This document shows positions 1-5,218 of a stretch of 5,218 nucleotides of DNA, piece by piece; the first letter of the stretch is position 1, and each line of letters opens with the position of its first letter. The notes beneath the pieces are model-generated. The model did no database searches. It was given only the letters and a program-made list of their open reading frames with translations, and was not told where the DNA came from. The translations under genes and the position numbers were made by a program. This stretch comes from an uncultured Actinomycetes bacterium (GTDB lineage: Bacteria; Actinomycetota; Thermoleophilia; Gaiellales; F1-60-MAGs149), in NCBI GenBank assembly GCA_903960645.1, contig CAJCBN010000193.1, positions 1-5,218 of the forward strand, written 5' to 3'.

Positions 1-1
1 C

Positions 2-415
2 CGACTGCTCAATGGCCACGCGCCCGTCGCCTTCGAGGACGGCGCCCAGACCCGCGACTTCGTGCACGTCACCGACGTGGCCCGCGCCTTCCACCTGGCC
101 GTCGAGTCCGATGCCGACGGCGCCGCACTGAACGTCTGCACCGGCGAGCCCTCCAGCGTCGTTGACGTCGCGCAGGGCCTCGCCACGGGCCTCGGCCTCG
201 CGATCGAGCCGGAGATCGTCGGCAAGTACCGCGCCGGTGACATCCGCCACTGCATCGGCGACCCCAGCCGCGCCGCCGAGCTGCTCGGCTTCCGCGCCGA
301 GGTCGAGGTCGGCTCGGGCCTCGGCCAGCTGGCCACGTGGCTCGCCGGCCAGGAGGCCGACGATCGGGTCGAGCAGGCCATGGACGAGTTGCGCCAGCGG
401 GGTCTCGAGCGGTGA
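2..415 (+). CDS. NAD-dependent NDP-sugar epimerase/dehydratase, C-terminal part (5' end outside window)
   Basis: The last 137 residues of an extended short-chain dehydrogenase/reductase that acts on nucleotide sugars. The reading frame is open from the window edge, so the N-terminal Rossmann part with the glycine-rich NAD motif and the YxxxK catalytic pair lies outside. Visible family marks are the EDGAQTRDFVHVTDVARA stretch (codons at about 35-88), the NVCTGEPSSVVDVA segment, and a YRAGDIRHCIGDPSRA motif followed by LLGF and a late LATWLAG helix. The GDIRHC motif and the long tail ending ELRQRGLER resemble dTDP-L-rhamnose 4-epimerase-like and UDP-glucose 4-epimerase-like proteins. The exact substrate cannot be told from this half. 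Its TGA stop overlaps the GTG start of the glycosyltransferase, which suggests it supplies an activated sugar for that enzyme. The family assignment is firm; the specificity is open. Confidence 0.88.
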   Translation, partial: RLLNGHAPVAFEDGAQTRDFVHVTDVARAFHLAVESDADGAALNVCTGEPSSVVDVAQGLATGLGLAIEPEIVGKYRAGDIRHCIGDPSRAAELLGFRAEVEVGSGLGQLATWLAGQEADDRVEQAMDELRQRGLER

Positions 416-1380
416 GCGCCAAGCTCGCCGTCGCCATCGTCGCCCACAGCAACCGCGAGCTCCTGCTGGAGGCGCTCGCGGCCCTGACCGATTCCGGCCG
501 TCCCGCCGTGGAGCACACCCTCCACGTGCTCGACAACGCCTCCGAGGACGGCACCTGCGCTGCCGTGCGCGAGCACTTCCCCGCTGTCGAGCTGATCCAG
601 CAGGACTTCCGCGACGGCTTCGGCGCCAACCACAACCGGTTGCTGGCCCGCAGCGCGGCGCCGTACCACCTCCTGCTCAACGACGACGCCACGGTCGAAC
701 CAGGGGCGGTCGACGCCCTCGTGGCGTACCTCGATGCCCACCCCGAGGTCGCCGTCGCCGCACCGCGGATCGTCTACCCCGACGGCCGCCACCAGCCGTC
801 GGCCTTTCGCTTTCCCGACCCCGGGACGTGCCTCCGCAGTCTCGCCACGCTCGGGCAGGCCGGCATCGAGCAGCACGTCACCGGCACCCCGGCCGCGGTC
901 GACTGGGCCAGCGGCTGCGCGCTCATGCTGCGCCGCTCCGCGCTGGAGCTGACGGGGCCCTTCGACGAGGGCTTCTACATGTTCTCGGAGGAGACCGACC
1001 TGCAGAAGCGCCTGTCCGATCGCTGGTTCCAGACACACGTCGTCCCGCACGCGACGATTCGTCACCACGTACGCGCCTCGACCGCCGCCGACCCGTCGCG
1101 GCGCATCGTCGAGTTCTGGCGCAGCCGTCGCCGCTACTGGGCCAAGCACCATCCCGGCGCCTCCGGCGATGCCGCGCGCATGGCGCTGGCCGGCCAGTAC
1201 GCGGCGCTGTCGGGCCTCTCGCGCCTGGCGACACTGCCGGGACCGCTACGCCGTCTCGCCCCGAGCCTGCCGCGCGTCGAGCTCGACGTGCACGTGCAGA
1301 ACGCGCTGCACGGACCGACCGGCCCGGGCCTGCGCGAGAGCGCCGACGACTGGAACGCCGCCCACGGAGTGCATCGGTGA
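412..1380 (+). CDS. Family 2 glycosyltransferase, rhamnosyltransferase (WbbL)-like
   Basis: A 322-residue GT-A fold glycosyltransferase, probably transferring a sugar from a nucleotide donor during synthesis of a surface polysaccharide. The GTG at 412 was chosen because the homologous region (KLAVAIVAHSNRELLLEAL) begins directly after it and because it makes a four-base GTGA overlap with the epimerase stop. A GTG at 337 would extend the frame into the epimerase gene. Visible motifs are VLDNASEDGT at residues 39-48 (nucleotide binding), LLLNDDATVEPGAV at 87-100 holding the metal-binding Asp pair, VDWASGCALMLRRSAL at 163-178, and GPFDEGFYMFSEETDLQKR at 182-200, where EETD stands in the usual ED(x)D acidic position. 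No signal peptide or transmembrane helix is seen, so it is a cytosolic or peripheral enzyme. Length and motifs fit WbbL-type rhamnosyltransferases. Acceptor and donor are not determined. The upstream GGGG at 399-402 is only a weak ribosome binding site, in keeping with translational coupling. Confidence 0.92.
   Translation: MSAKLAVAIVAHSNRELLLEALAALTDSGRPAVEHTLHVLDNASEDGTCAAVREHFPAVELIQQDFRDGFGANHNRLLARSAAPYHLLLNDDATVEPGAVDALVAYLDAHPEVAVAAPRIVYPDGRHQPSAFRFPDPGTCLRSLATLGQAGIEQHVTGTPAAVDWASGCALMLRRSALELTGPFDEGFYMFSEETDLQKRLSDRWFQTHVVPHATIRHHVRASTAADPSRRIVEFWRSRRRYWAKHHPGASGDAARMALAGQYAALSGLSRLATLPGPLRRLAPSLPRVELDVHVQNALHGPTGPGLRESADDWNAAHGVHR
1366..1376 (+). promoter_or_regulatory. Ribosome binding site of the deacetylase-like gene
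   Basis: A GGAG at 1366-1369 stands seven bases before the GTG at 1377, inside the last codons of the glycosyltransferase gene. This is the clearest Shine-Dalgarno sequence on the plus strand and supports the GTG at 1377 as the start over any earlier codon in the same long open frame. Confidence 0.65.
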
Positions 1381-2255
1381 AGGAGGCGGTGCAGCTCGCG
1401 ATCGGCGGCGCCCCCGCGATCGGAGCCCGCGCCTCCGCGACCCTGACCGATCTGCTCGCGTCAAGCGGCGTGCAGGTGGTGCGCACCGGCAGCGTCGTGC
1501 TCGAGTGGCCGAACGCCGCGCTGCCCTTCGACGCGGCCGCGTGGGCGGCGGACCTGCCGGCGGAGGCGGATCCGCTCGCCTTCGCCTTCCGCCACCTGAC
1601 CGGCCGCGGGTCGCAGGACCCGTGGGCGACGCCCGTCGATCCGATCCGCGCGCAGGTCGCCGACTGGATCCGCGCCGAGCGGCTGCGCAGCACACCGCCG
1701 TGGCCCGAGGGCGCGACCTGCGCCATCGCGCTCGTCCACGAGGCCCGTCCCATGGCGCAGCCGCGCGGCGGGCTGCGCAGCCGCCTCGCGCGTGCTCCCA
1801 AGGAATTGCCGCTGGCCCCCTACGAGCGCCTTGCCGCCGTCGAGCGCGCGCACCGCGTGCAGTCGGCGCTGCGCTCGATCGATCTGCTCGAGCCCACCGA
1901 GCAGGCGCAGGTGCGCGCACTCGGCTTCGCGCTCGACACGCCGGCGGGTGTCCAGATCGCGCCGCGCCCGGGCTTTCGCCGCGGGACGGCCTTCCCGACC
2001 CGCGGCTACGACGCGGCTGCGGAGCGCGCGGCCGAATGGATCGAGCTCCCCCTGCTGGGCGACACGGCCGACCCGGGACTCTCGACCCTGCTCGACGTCG
2101 GTGGTGCCGCCGCGCTGGGCATCCGCGTCGAGCGGTTTGCCGGCGAGCACGCCGAGGCGGAGGCCGTTCTCTACGACGAGCTGCTGTCGCGTCTGCACGG
2201 TCTCGGCGCGTGGCTGACCACGCCGCAGGAGCTGCTACGGCGCCTGTACGCCTGA
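1377..2255 (+). CDS. Polysaccharide deacetylase-like protein lacking the catalytic core (probable pseudoenzyme)
   Basis: A 292-residue protein starting at GTG 1377, four bases overlapping the glycosyltransferase stop. I recognise it only by a scattered pattern recalled from exopolysaccharide-cluster deacetylases. It has DPLAFAFRHLTG at residues 65-76, then WPEGATCAIALVHEARP at 109-125 where such enzymes carry a WP-G-(x)CLTHDVD metal motif. Further on are LGFALDTPAG at 182-191, PGFRRGTAFPTRGYD at 198-212, an ELPLLGD segment at 223-229, and a C-terminal YDELLSRLHGLGAWLTTPQEL at 266-286. The aspartates of the HDVD motif are replaced (HEAR), and the central stretch that should hold the histidine metal ligands is missing: only about 60 residues join the first motif to the LGF segment. 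No signal peptide or membrane helix is visible. It may be a non-catalytic partner in the polysaccharide pathway. The family link is moderate; the loss of activity is inferred. It could also be an unrelated hypothetical protein. Confidence 0.8.
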   Translation: MKEAVQLAIGGAPAIGARASATLTDLLASSGVQVVRTGSVVLEWPNAALPFDAAAWAADLPAEADPLAFAFRHLTGRGSQDPWATPVDPIRAQVADWIRAERLRSTPPWPEGATCAIALVHEARPMAQPRGGLRSRLARAPKELPLAPYERLAAVERAHRVQSALRSIDLLEPTEQAQVRALGFALDTPAGVQIAPRPGFRRGTAFPTRGYDAAAERAAEWIELPLLGDTADPGLSTLLDVGGAAALGIRVERFAGEHAEAEAVLYDELLSRLHGLGAWLTTPQELLRRLYA

Positions 2256-2272
2256 GCCGGGTCGGCGGGGCG
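2256..2272. other. Tail-to-tail junction of the two operons
   Basis: Only 17 bases separate the TGA of the plus-strand deacetylase-like gene from the TGA of the minus-strand clpS. The stretch is G-rich, with no stem longer than three pairs and no T run on either strand. No intrinsic terminator can be called here, so transcripts from both sides probably run into each other or end by Rho. Confidence 0.6.
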
Positions 2273-2566
2273 TCAGCCCTGCTCGAGCGGCGCCATCGTC
2301 AACCCGCGCTCGCTCAACTGCTCGTGGTAGAGCTCGGCCAGTTCCTGGTGCCCCGTCCAGACGATCGCCTGCCCCGACTTGTGGATGCGGTTGGCGAAGG
2401 CCATGCCCTTGGCGTAGTCGACGCCGGGGAGCACGCTCGCCAGCGTGCGGGCCACGCCCTCGAACGTGTTGTGGTCGTCGTTGAGGACGATCACGCGCCA
2501 GGGCGGGCCGAGGTCGGTGCTCCCGCCGGTGCCGCGACGCTCGACCACGTCGGGGGAGACGCTCAC
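2273..2566 (-). CDS. clpS: ATP-dependent Clp protease adaptor ClpS
   Basis: A 97-residue adaptor that delivers proteins with destabilising N-terminal residues to a Clp unfoldase (ClpA or ClpC) for degradation. After a flexible N-terminal tail of about 20 residues comes the ClpS core: WRVIVLNDDHNTFEGVARTL at 23-42, with N29, D30 and D31 matching the Asn-Asp-Asp pocket that binds the N-terminal amine, then a helix ending IHKSGQ with H62 at the place of the conserved pocket histidine. The C-terminal segment reads LSERGLTMAPLEQG, the usual end. At the gate position that is Met40 in E. coli this protein has F35, a variation I also recall in other phyla. The GTG start at 2566 overlaps the TGA of the response regulator by four bases, so translation is coupled to it. 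The ribosome binding site is weak. Family assignment is secure; which Clp unfoldase it serves is not visible here. Confidence 0.95.
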   Translation of the reverse strand: MSVSPDVVERRGTGGSTDLGPPWRVIVLNDDHNTFEGVARTLASVLPGVDYAKGMAFANRIHKSGQAIVWTGHQELAELYHEQLSERGLTMAPLEQG

Positions 2567-3138
2567 CCGGCCGTCTCGTCGAACGTCGCAATCAGCGCCT
2601 CGGCCACGACGCGCATCGTGCGGCCCGTCTTCTGGCTCGCCGCCCGGATCCGGCGGAAGGCCTCGGCCTCGTCGATGCCGTCCTTCTGCATCAGGATGCC
2701 CTTGGCGCGCTCGACCGCCTTGCGGGAGGCGAGGGCCTCGGCAAGATCGGCCGCCTCCTCGCGCAGCGCCGACAGCTCCTCGAAGCGGGCGCGCGCGGTG
2801 TCGAGCGCCGGCAGCAGGTCGACCTCCCGGAAGGGCTTGACGAGGTAGGCGTAGGCCCCGGCCTCCGAGGCGCGCAGGACGAGGTCCTGCTCCGCGTAGG
2901 CCGTCAGCATCACGATCGGCACCGGCCTGCGGTCTGTGATGGCGCGTGCCGCGTCGATGCCGTCCATGTGCGGCATGCGCACGTCCATCACGATCAGGTC
3001 GGGGTCGTGTTCCGCGGCGAGCGCTACCGCCTCCTCGCCATCGCGAGCCTCGGCGACGACCTCGTGACCTGCCTTCTCGAGCAGCGTGCGGACGTCGAGG
3101 CGGATGATCGTCTCGTCCTCGGCGATCAGGATCCTCAT
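2563..3138 (-). CDS. pdtaR: ANTAR-domain response regulator (PdtaR-like)
   Basis: A 191-residue two-component response regulator whose output domain binds RNA and not DNA. The receiver domain fills residues 1-120: E7 and D8 form the acidic pocket, D52 in LIVMDVRMPHMDG is the phospho-acceptor, T79 is the switch threonine and K101 in YLVKPF the conserved lysine. A helical linker (about 113-135) leads into an ANTAR domain at roughly 130-187, with the characteristic ASRKAVERAKGILMQKDGID and a following EAEAFRRIRAASQKTGRTMR helix. ANTAR regulators such as AmiR, NasR, EutV and mycobacterial PdtaR act by stabilising antiterminator hairpins in leader RNAs. ATG 3138 overlaps the kinase stop by four bases and is preceded by a good GGAG six bases upstream, which fixes the start. 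The neighbouring HisKA_2 kinase is the obvious phosphate donor. Family assignment is very firm; target RNAs are not visible in this window. Confidence 0.95.
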   Translation of the reverse strand: MRILIAEDETIIRLDVRTLLEKAGHEVVAEARDGEEAVALAAEHDPDLIVMDVRMPHMDGIDAARAITDRRPVPIVMLTAYAEQDLVLRASEAGAYAYLVKPFREVDLLPALDTARARFEELSALREEAADLAEALASRKAVERAKGILMQKDGIDEAEAFRRIRAASQKTGRTMRVVAEALIATFDETAG

Positions 3139-4637
3139 GTGGTGCTCCACGTGAGGCGGGCGCGCACGCCCGGCGCGGCGTCCTCGAGCAGCAGCTCGCC
3201 GCGCAGCTGATCCGTGGCGAGCGCCAAGGCGATCTTCAGGCCGAGCGAGCGCTCGGGGTCGAAGCCGTCGGGCAGCCCCGGCCCCCGATCGACGACGACC
3301 AACTCGATCGTGTTCCCCTGCTGCGCGAGCGAGACGCGGACGTCGCCGCCGCCGTGCTCGTGGGCGTTGGCGTAGAGCTCGGAGAAGATCAGGGCGACCG
3401 CGGTGGCCGTGTCGCCCGGCACCTCGACGTGGGCCAGCTCCTCGGCGGCGGCCGGCGTGCCGAGCCCGTGGCCGAGCATGGCCGAGACGCGCCGAATCAG
3501 GTCGCTGAGATCGACATCGCCCTCGCGACTCGCGGTCAGCAGGTCGTGGACCTCGGCGATCGACAGGATGCGGTCGACCGAGTCGGCCAGCGCGCGCTGG
3601 GGATCGGCACCGCTGGCGCGCAGGCGCAGCAGCGAGGCGACGGTCTGGAGGTTGTTCTTGACGCGGTGGTGGATCTCCTGGGCGACGATGCCGCGCATCA
3701 CGCCACGGCTCGACTCCACGGCGGTGGCCGCCTGGTTCGCGACGGAGCGCAGCAGCATCCGCTCCTCGCTGGTGAACGGCCGCCGGCTCGGCGTGGTCGC
3801 GACGAGCGCGCCAACGCGACGGGCCTTCCACAGCAGCGGCAGCGCGAACACGCCATCGTCGTCGAGCGGCGCGGTCTCTGCGAGCGCCACGAGCTCGCCG
3901 TCCGCAGGGCCGTCCGCCGACGAGCGGCTCGCGAGTGTCGTCCCCTCAGGGCCATCAACGATCAGCGCGCACACCTCCGCGTGCGCAGCCTTCGCGGCTG
4001 CCTCGGCGATGTGCGCGAGCGCCTCCTCCAGGTAGAGCGACTCGGCCACGGCCTGCGAGATGCTGCCGAGCGCCTCGAGCTCGGCGACGCGGCGCTGCGA
4101 GCGCTCGTAGAGACGCGCGTTCTCGATCGCCTGCGCAACCTGCCGCGCGATCGTCTCGAGGAGCTCGATCTCGTCCGGGTGGTACTCGCGCGGTGCAACC
4201 GTGCGCACGTTCATCGCGCCGGCCAGGCGTTCGCGGCGATCGAGGATCGGGACGGCGAGCAACGACTGGAAGCGCCGCTCCGGCAGGTTGGGGAACTCCT
4301 TGAAGCGCGGATCGAGGTGGGCCTCGGCAGCGATCGCCACCGGCTCACGCGTCGCGGCCGCCCAGCCGGTCAACCCCTCGCCGACCGCCATCCGCGGTGG
4401 ACCCGCGGTGGCCTCGACGTGCGTACCGTGGACCGCCTGTAGGACGAGCTCGTTCGTCGTCTCGTCGTAGACGTAGACGAAGCAGGCGTCGGTGCCGAAG
4501 GCGCGGGCCACCGCGACGGCCACCGCATCGGCAACCTCGGCGAGGTCGAGCGAGCTCGTGACAGCCTCAACCGTCTCGGAGAGCAGGCCGAGATGGCGGG
4601 CTGCGCGCGACGTGGATGTGGTCTCGGATTCACTCAT
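3135..4637 (-). CDS. pdtaS: Soluble two-GAF sensor histidine kinase, HisKA_2 type (PdtaS-like)
   Basis: A 500-residue cytosolic histidine kinase with no transmembrane segment or signal peptide. Residues of about 24-174 form a first GAF domain (FVYVYDETTNELVL, VGEGLTGWAA, LLAVPILDRRERLAGAMNV, ending ARQVAQAIENARLYERS). A short coiled linker leads to a second GAF-like domain at about 190-310. The dimerisation and phospho-acceptor box is EIHHRVKNNLQTVASLLRLR at 321-340, with H324 the likely phosphorylated histidine. The ATPase domain shows the N box SELYANAHEHG (419-429, N424), the G1 box VVDRGPGLPDG (448-458) and the SLGLKIA box (464-470). This architecture matches the mycobacterial PdtaS group, which has GAF and PAS sensors and phosphorylates the ANTAR regulator PdtaR; here the second sensor looks like GAF. 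The start was placed at ATG 4637. An in-frame GTG at 4661 would add eight residues, and neither has a clear ribosome binding site. The ligand of the GAF domains is unknown. Confidence 0.94.
   Translation of the reverse strand: MSESETTSTSRAARHLGLLSETVEAVTSSLDLAEVADAVAVAVARAFGTDACFVYVYDETTNELVLQAVHGTHVEATAGPPRMAVGEGLTGWAAATREPVAIAAEAHLDPRFKEFPNLPERRFQSLLAVPILDRRERLAGAMNVRTVAPREYHPDEIELLETIARQVAQAIENARLYERSQRRVAELEALGSISQAVAESLYLEEALAHIAEAAAKAAHAEVCALIVDGPEGTTLASRSSADGPADGELVALAETAPLDDDGVFALPLLWKARRVGALVATTPSRRPFTSEERMLLRSVANQAATAVESSRGVMRGIVAQEIHHRVKNNLQTVASLLRLRASGADPQRALADSVDRILSIAEVHDLLTASREGDVDLSDLIRRVSAMLGHGLGTPAAAEELAHVEVPGDTATAVALIFSELYANAHEHGGGDVRVSLAQQGNTIELVVVDRGPGLPDGFDPERSLGLKIALALATDQLRGELLLEDAAPGVRARLTWSTT
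3136..3153 (-). promoter_or_regulatory. Ribosome binding site and hairpin at the response regulator start
   Basis: On the minus strand the kinase gene ends CACGTGGAGCACCACATG, where ATG is the regulator start. The GGAG at 3148-3145 is six bases from the ATG. CACGTGG and CCACATG can pair around an AGCA loop, giving six pairs and one C-A mismatch, so both the binding site and the start codon lie in the stem. A ribosome finishing the kinase would open it, which would favour coupled translation. The pairing is seen; the function is inferred. Confidence 0.45.
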
Positions 4638-4656
4638 GCCGAACCGCGCCGACGGT

Positions 4657-4682
4657 AGCACGGTGCTCGAGCCGGGCCCGGC
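4657..4682. repeat. Two adjacent short palindromes between the HNH and kinase genes
   Basis: The 47-base gap holds GCCGGGCCCGGC at 4671-4682, a perfect 12-base palindrome two bases beyond the HNH stop, and AGCACGGTGCT at 4657-4667, two 5-base arms around a single base. No T run follows on the minus strand, so it does not look like a classic terminator. It might be a weak attenuator or a protein site, or chance in GC-rich DNA. Confidence 0.35.
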
Positions 4683-4684
4683 GC

Positions 4685-5218
4685 TCAGGCCGCGAACGGC
4701 AGGTCCAGCGTGTCCTCGGCGAAGGCCACGGCCCGCTGCGGCAGGTAGGGCCGCCAGCCCGCCGGGATCGTCTGCGTGCCGAGCGTCAGGTAGAGGTCAG
4801 GATGCGGAGCCCGCGGTGGGCGCCGCAGCGGCATGCCTGCCTCGTGCGGCAGACGGTCGCTCTTTCTGAGGTTGCAGGGCGAGCAGGCCGTGACGACGTT
4901 GGCCCAGCTTGACGCCCCACCGCGCGACCGCGGCACGACGTGGTCGAGCGTCAGGCGGGCGCGGCTGCCGCAGTACTGGCAGGCGTGCAGATCACGGGCG
5001 AAGAGCGCGCGCCGGGTGATCCGGCGCGAGGTGAAGCGCGGGACCCGCACGTACGCCACGAGCCGGATCACGACCGGATGCGGCAGCGTGGTCGAGGGCG
5101 AGCGGATCTCCCGGGTGGGATCGGCCTCCAGCACCTCGGCTTTGCGCGACAGGATCAGGCTGCAGGCGCGCCACACGCTCGTGACGTTGAGCGGTTCGTA
5201 CGTCGCGTTCAGGACGAG
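4685..5218 (-). CDS. HNH endonuclease-family protein (extreme 5' end outside window)
   Basis: 177 residues are visible and the frame is still open at the window edge. The visible N-terminus reads LVLNATYEPLNVTSVWRACS, which is the usual beginning of this small HNH family, so only a few residues should be missing; the GTG at 5176 is internal to the conserved region and is not the start. The HNH domain spans about residues 66-124 of the visible part: CQYC (C80, C83) and CSPC (C112, C115) form the probable zinc site, D92-H93 in LTLDHVVPRSRGG supply the catalytic histidine, N107 in WANVVTAC the asparagine, and N116 in CNLRK the last motif position. All nuclease positions are intact. The family is widespread in actinobacteria and cyanobacteria, and I know of no settled role for it. 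It is codirectional with the kinase operon, 47 bases upstream, and may share its promoter. The DNA-cleaving function is inferred from the motif. Confidence 0.9.
   Translation of the reverse strand, partial: LVLNATYEPLNVTSVWRACSLILSRKAEVLEADPTREIRSPSTTLPHPVVIRLVAYVRVPRFTSRRITRRALFARDLHACQYCGSRARLTLDHVVPRSRGGASSWANVVTACSPCNLRKSDRLPHEAGMPLRRPPRAPHPDLYLTLGTQTIPAGWRPYLPQRAVAFAEDTLDLPFAA

Noticed and set aside
1461..2198. A 245-codon minus-strand open frame opposite the deacetylase-like gene
   Set aside because: Arg-rich antisense shadow without family motifs. The plus-strand frame has the ribosome binding site, the coupled start and the recognisable motifs.
162..2255. A 697-codon open frame on the plus strand covering the epimerase end, the glycosyltransferase and the next gene
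   Set aside because: Only the part from GTG 1377 looks like protein. The upstream part is an Arg/Pro/Ala-rich shadow of the glycosyltransferase frame, typical of GC-rich DNA lacking chance stops.
2256..2272. A possible bidirectional terminator between the convergent operons
   Set aside because: The stop codons form CTGA...TCAG by chance symmetry, but the intervening bases give only a three-pair stem and there is no T run on either side.
2563..3831. Extension of the response regulator upstream to a 422-codon protein
   Set aside because: The added residues are the kinase gene read in the wrong frame. The receiver domain starts exactly at ATG 3138, which has a proper ribosome binding site.
3354..4442. 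A 362-codon plus-strand open frame opposite the kinase gene
   Set aside because: The minus-strand frame carries complete GAF, HisKA_2 and ATPase motifs. The opposite frame is low-complexity Arg/Gly/Ala-rich and has no motif.
1..5218. ANTAR target leader with tandem hexanucleotide-loop hairpins
   Set aside because: No intergenic space is long enough to hold such a leader, and I saw no pair of small stem-loops with that arrangement; targets must lie elsewhere.

Overview
This is a very GC-rich window (about 70% by eye), densely coding, with almost no intergenic space. GTG starts are frequent and all seven gene stops are TGA. The gene content fits a high-GC actinobacterium: a PdtaS-type soluble histidine kinase, an ANTAR response regulator, and a ClpS and HNH protein of the kind common in that phylum. 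A deep-branching class such as Thermoleophilia is possible, but that placement is an inference from protein flavour and not a demonstrated one.

There are two convergent blocks. The plus-strand block (1-2255) is the end of a surface-polysaccharide cluster. It holds the C-terminal part of an NDP-sugar epimerase, a family 2 glycosyltransferase, and a protein resembling exopolysaccharide-cluster polysaccharide deacetylases that has lost the catalytic core. The three are joined by four-base GTGA stop/start overlaps, so they are almost certainly one translationally coupled operon.

The minus-strand block, read from 5218 down to 2273, starts with an HNH endonuclease-family gene whose extreme 5' end is cut by the window edge. 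After a 47-base gap come a two-GAF HisKA_2 histidine kinase, an ANTAR (RNA-binding) response regulator and the ClpS N-degron adaptor. Kinase and regulator overlap by ATGA, and regulator and clpS overlap by GTGA. Kinase and regulator form a cytosolic two-component pair whose output is probably transcription antitermination. Its tight linkage to clpS suggests co-expression of RNA-level signalling and ClpAP/ClpCP substrate selection.

The blocks meet tail to tail with only 17 bases between stops and no convincing terminator. No tRNA, rRNA, CRISPR, insertion sequence or riboswitch was seen. The points most worth a second look are the shrunken deacetylase-like protein, the kinase-regulator-clpS coupling, and a small hairpin that contains both the ribosome binding site and the start codon of the regulator.
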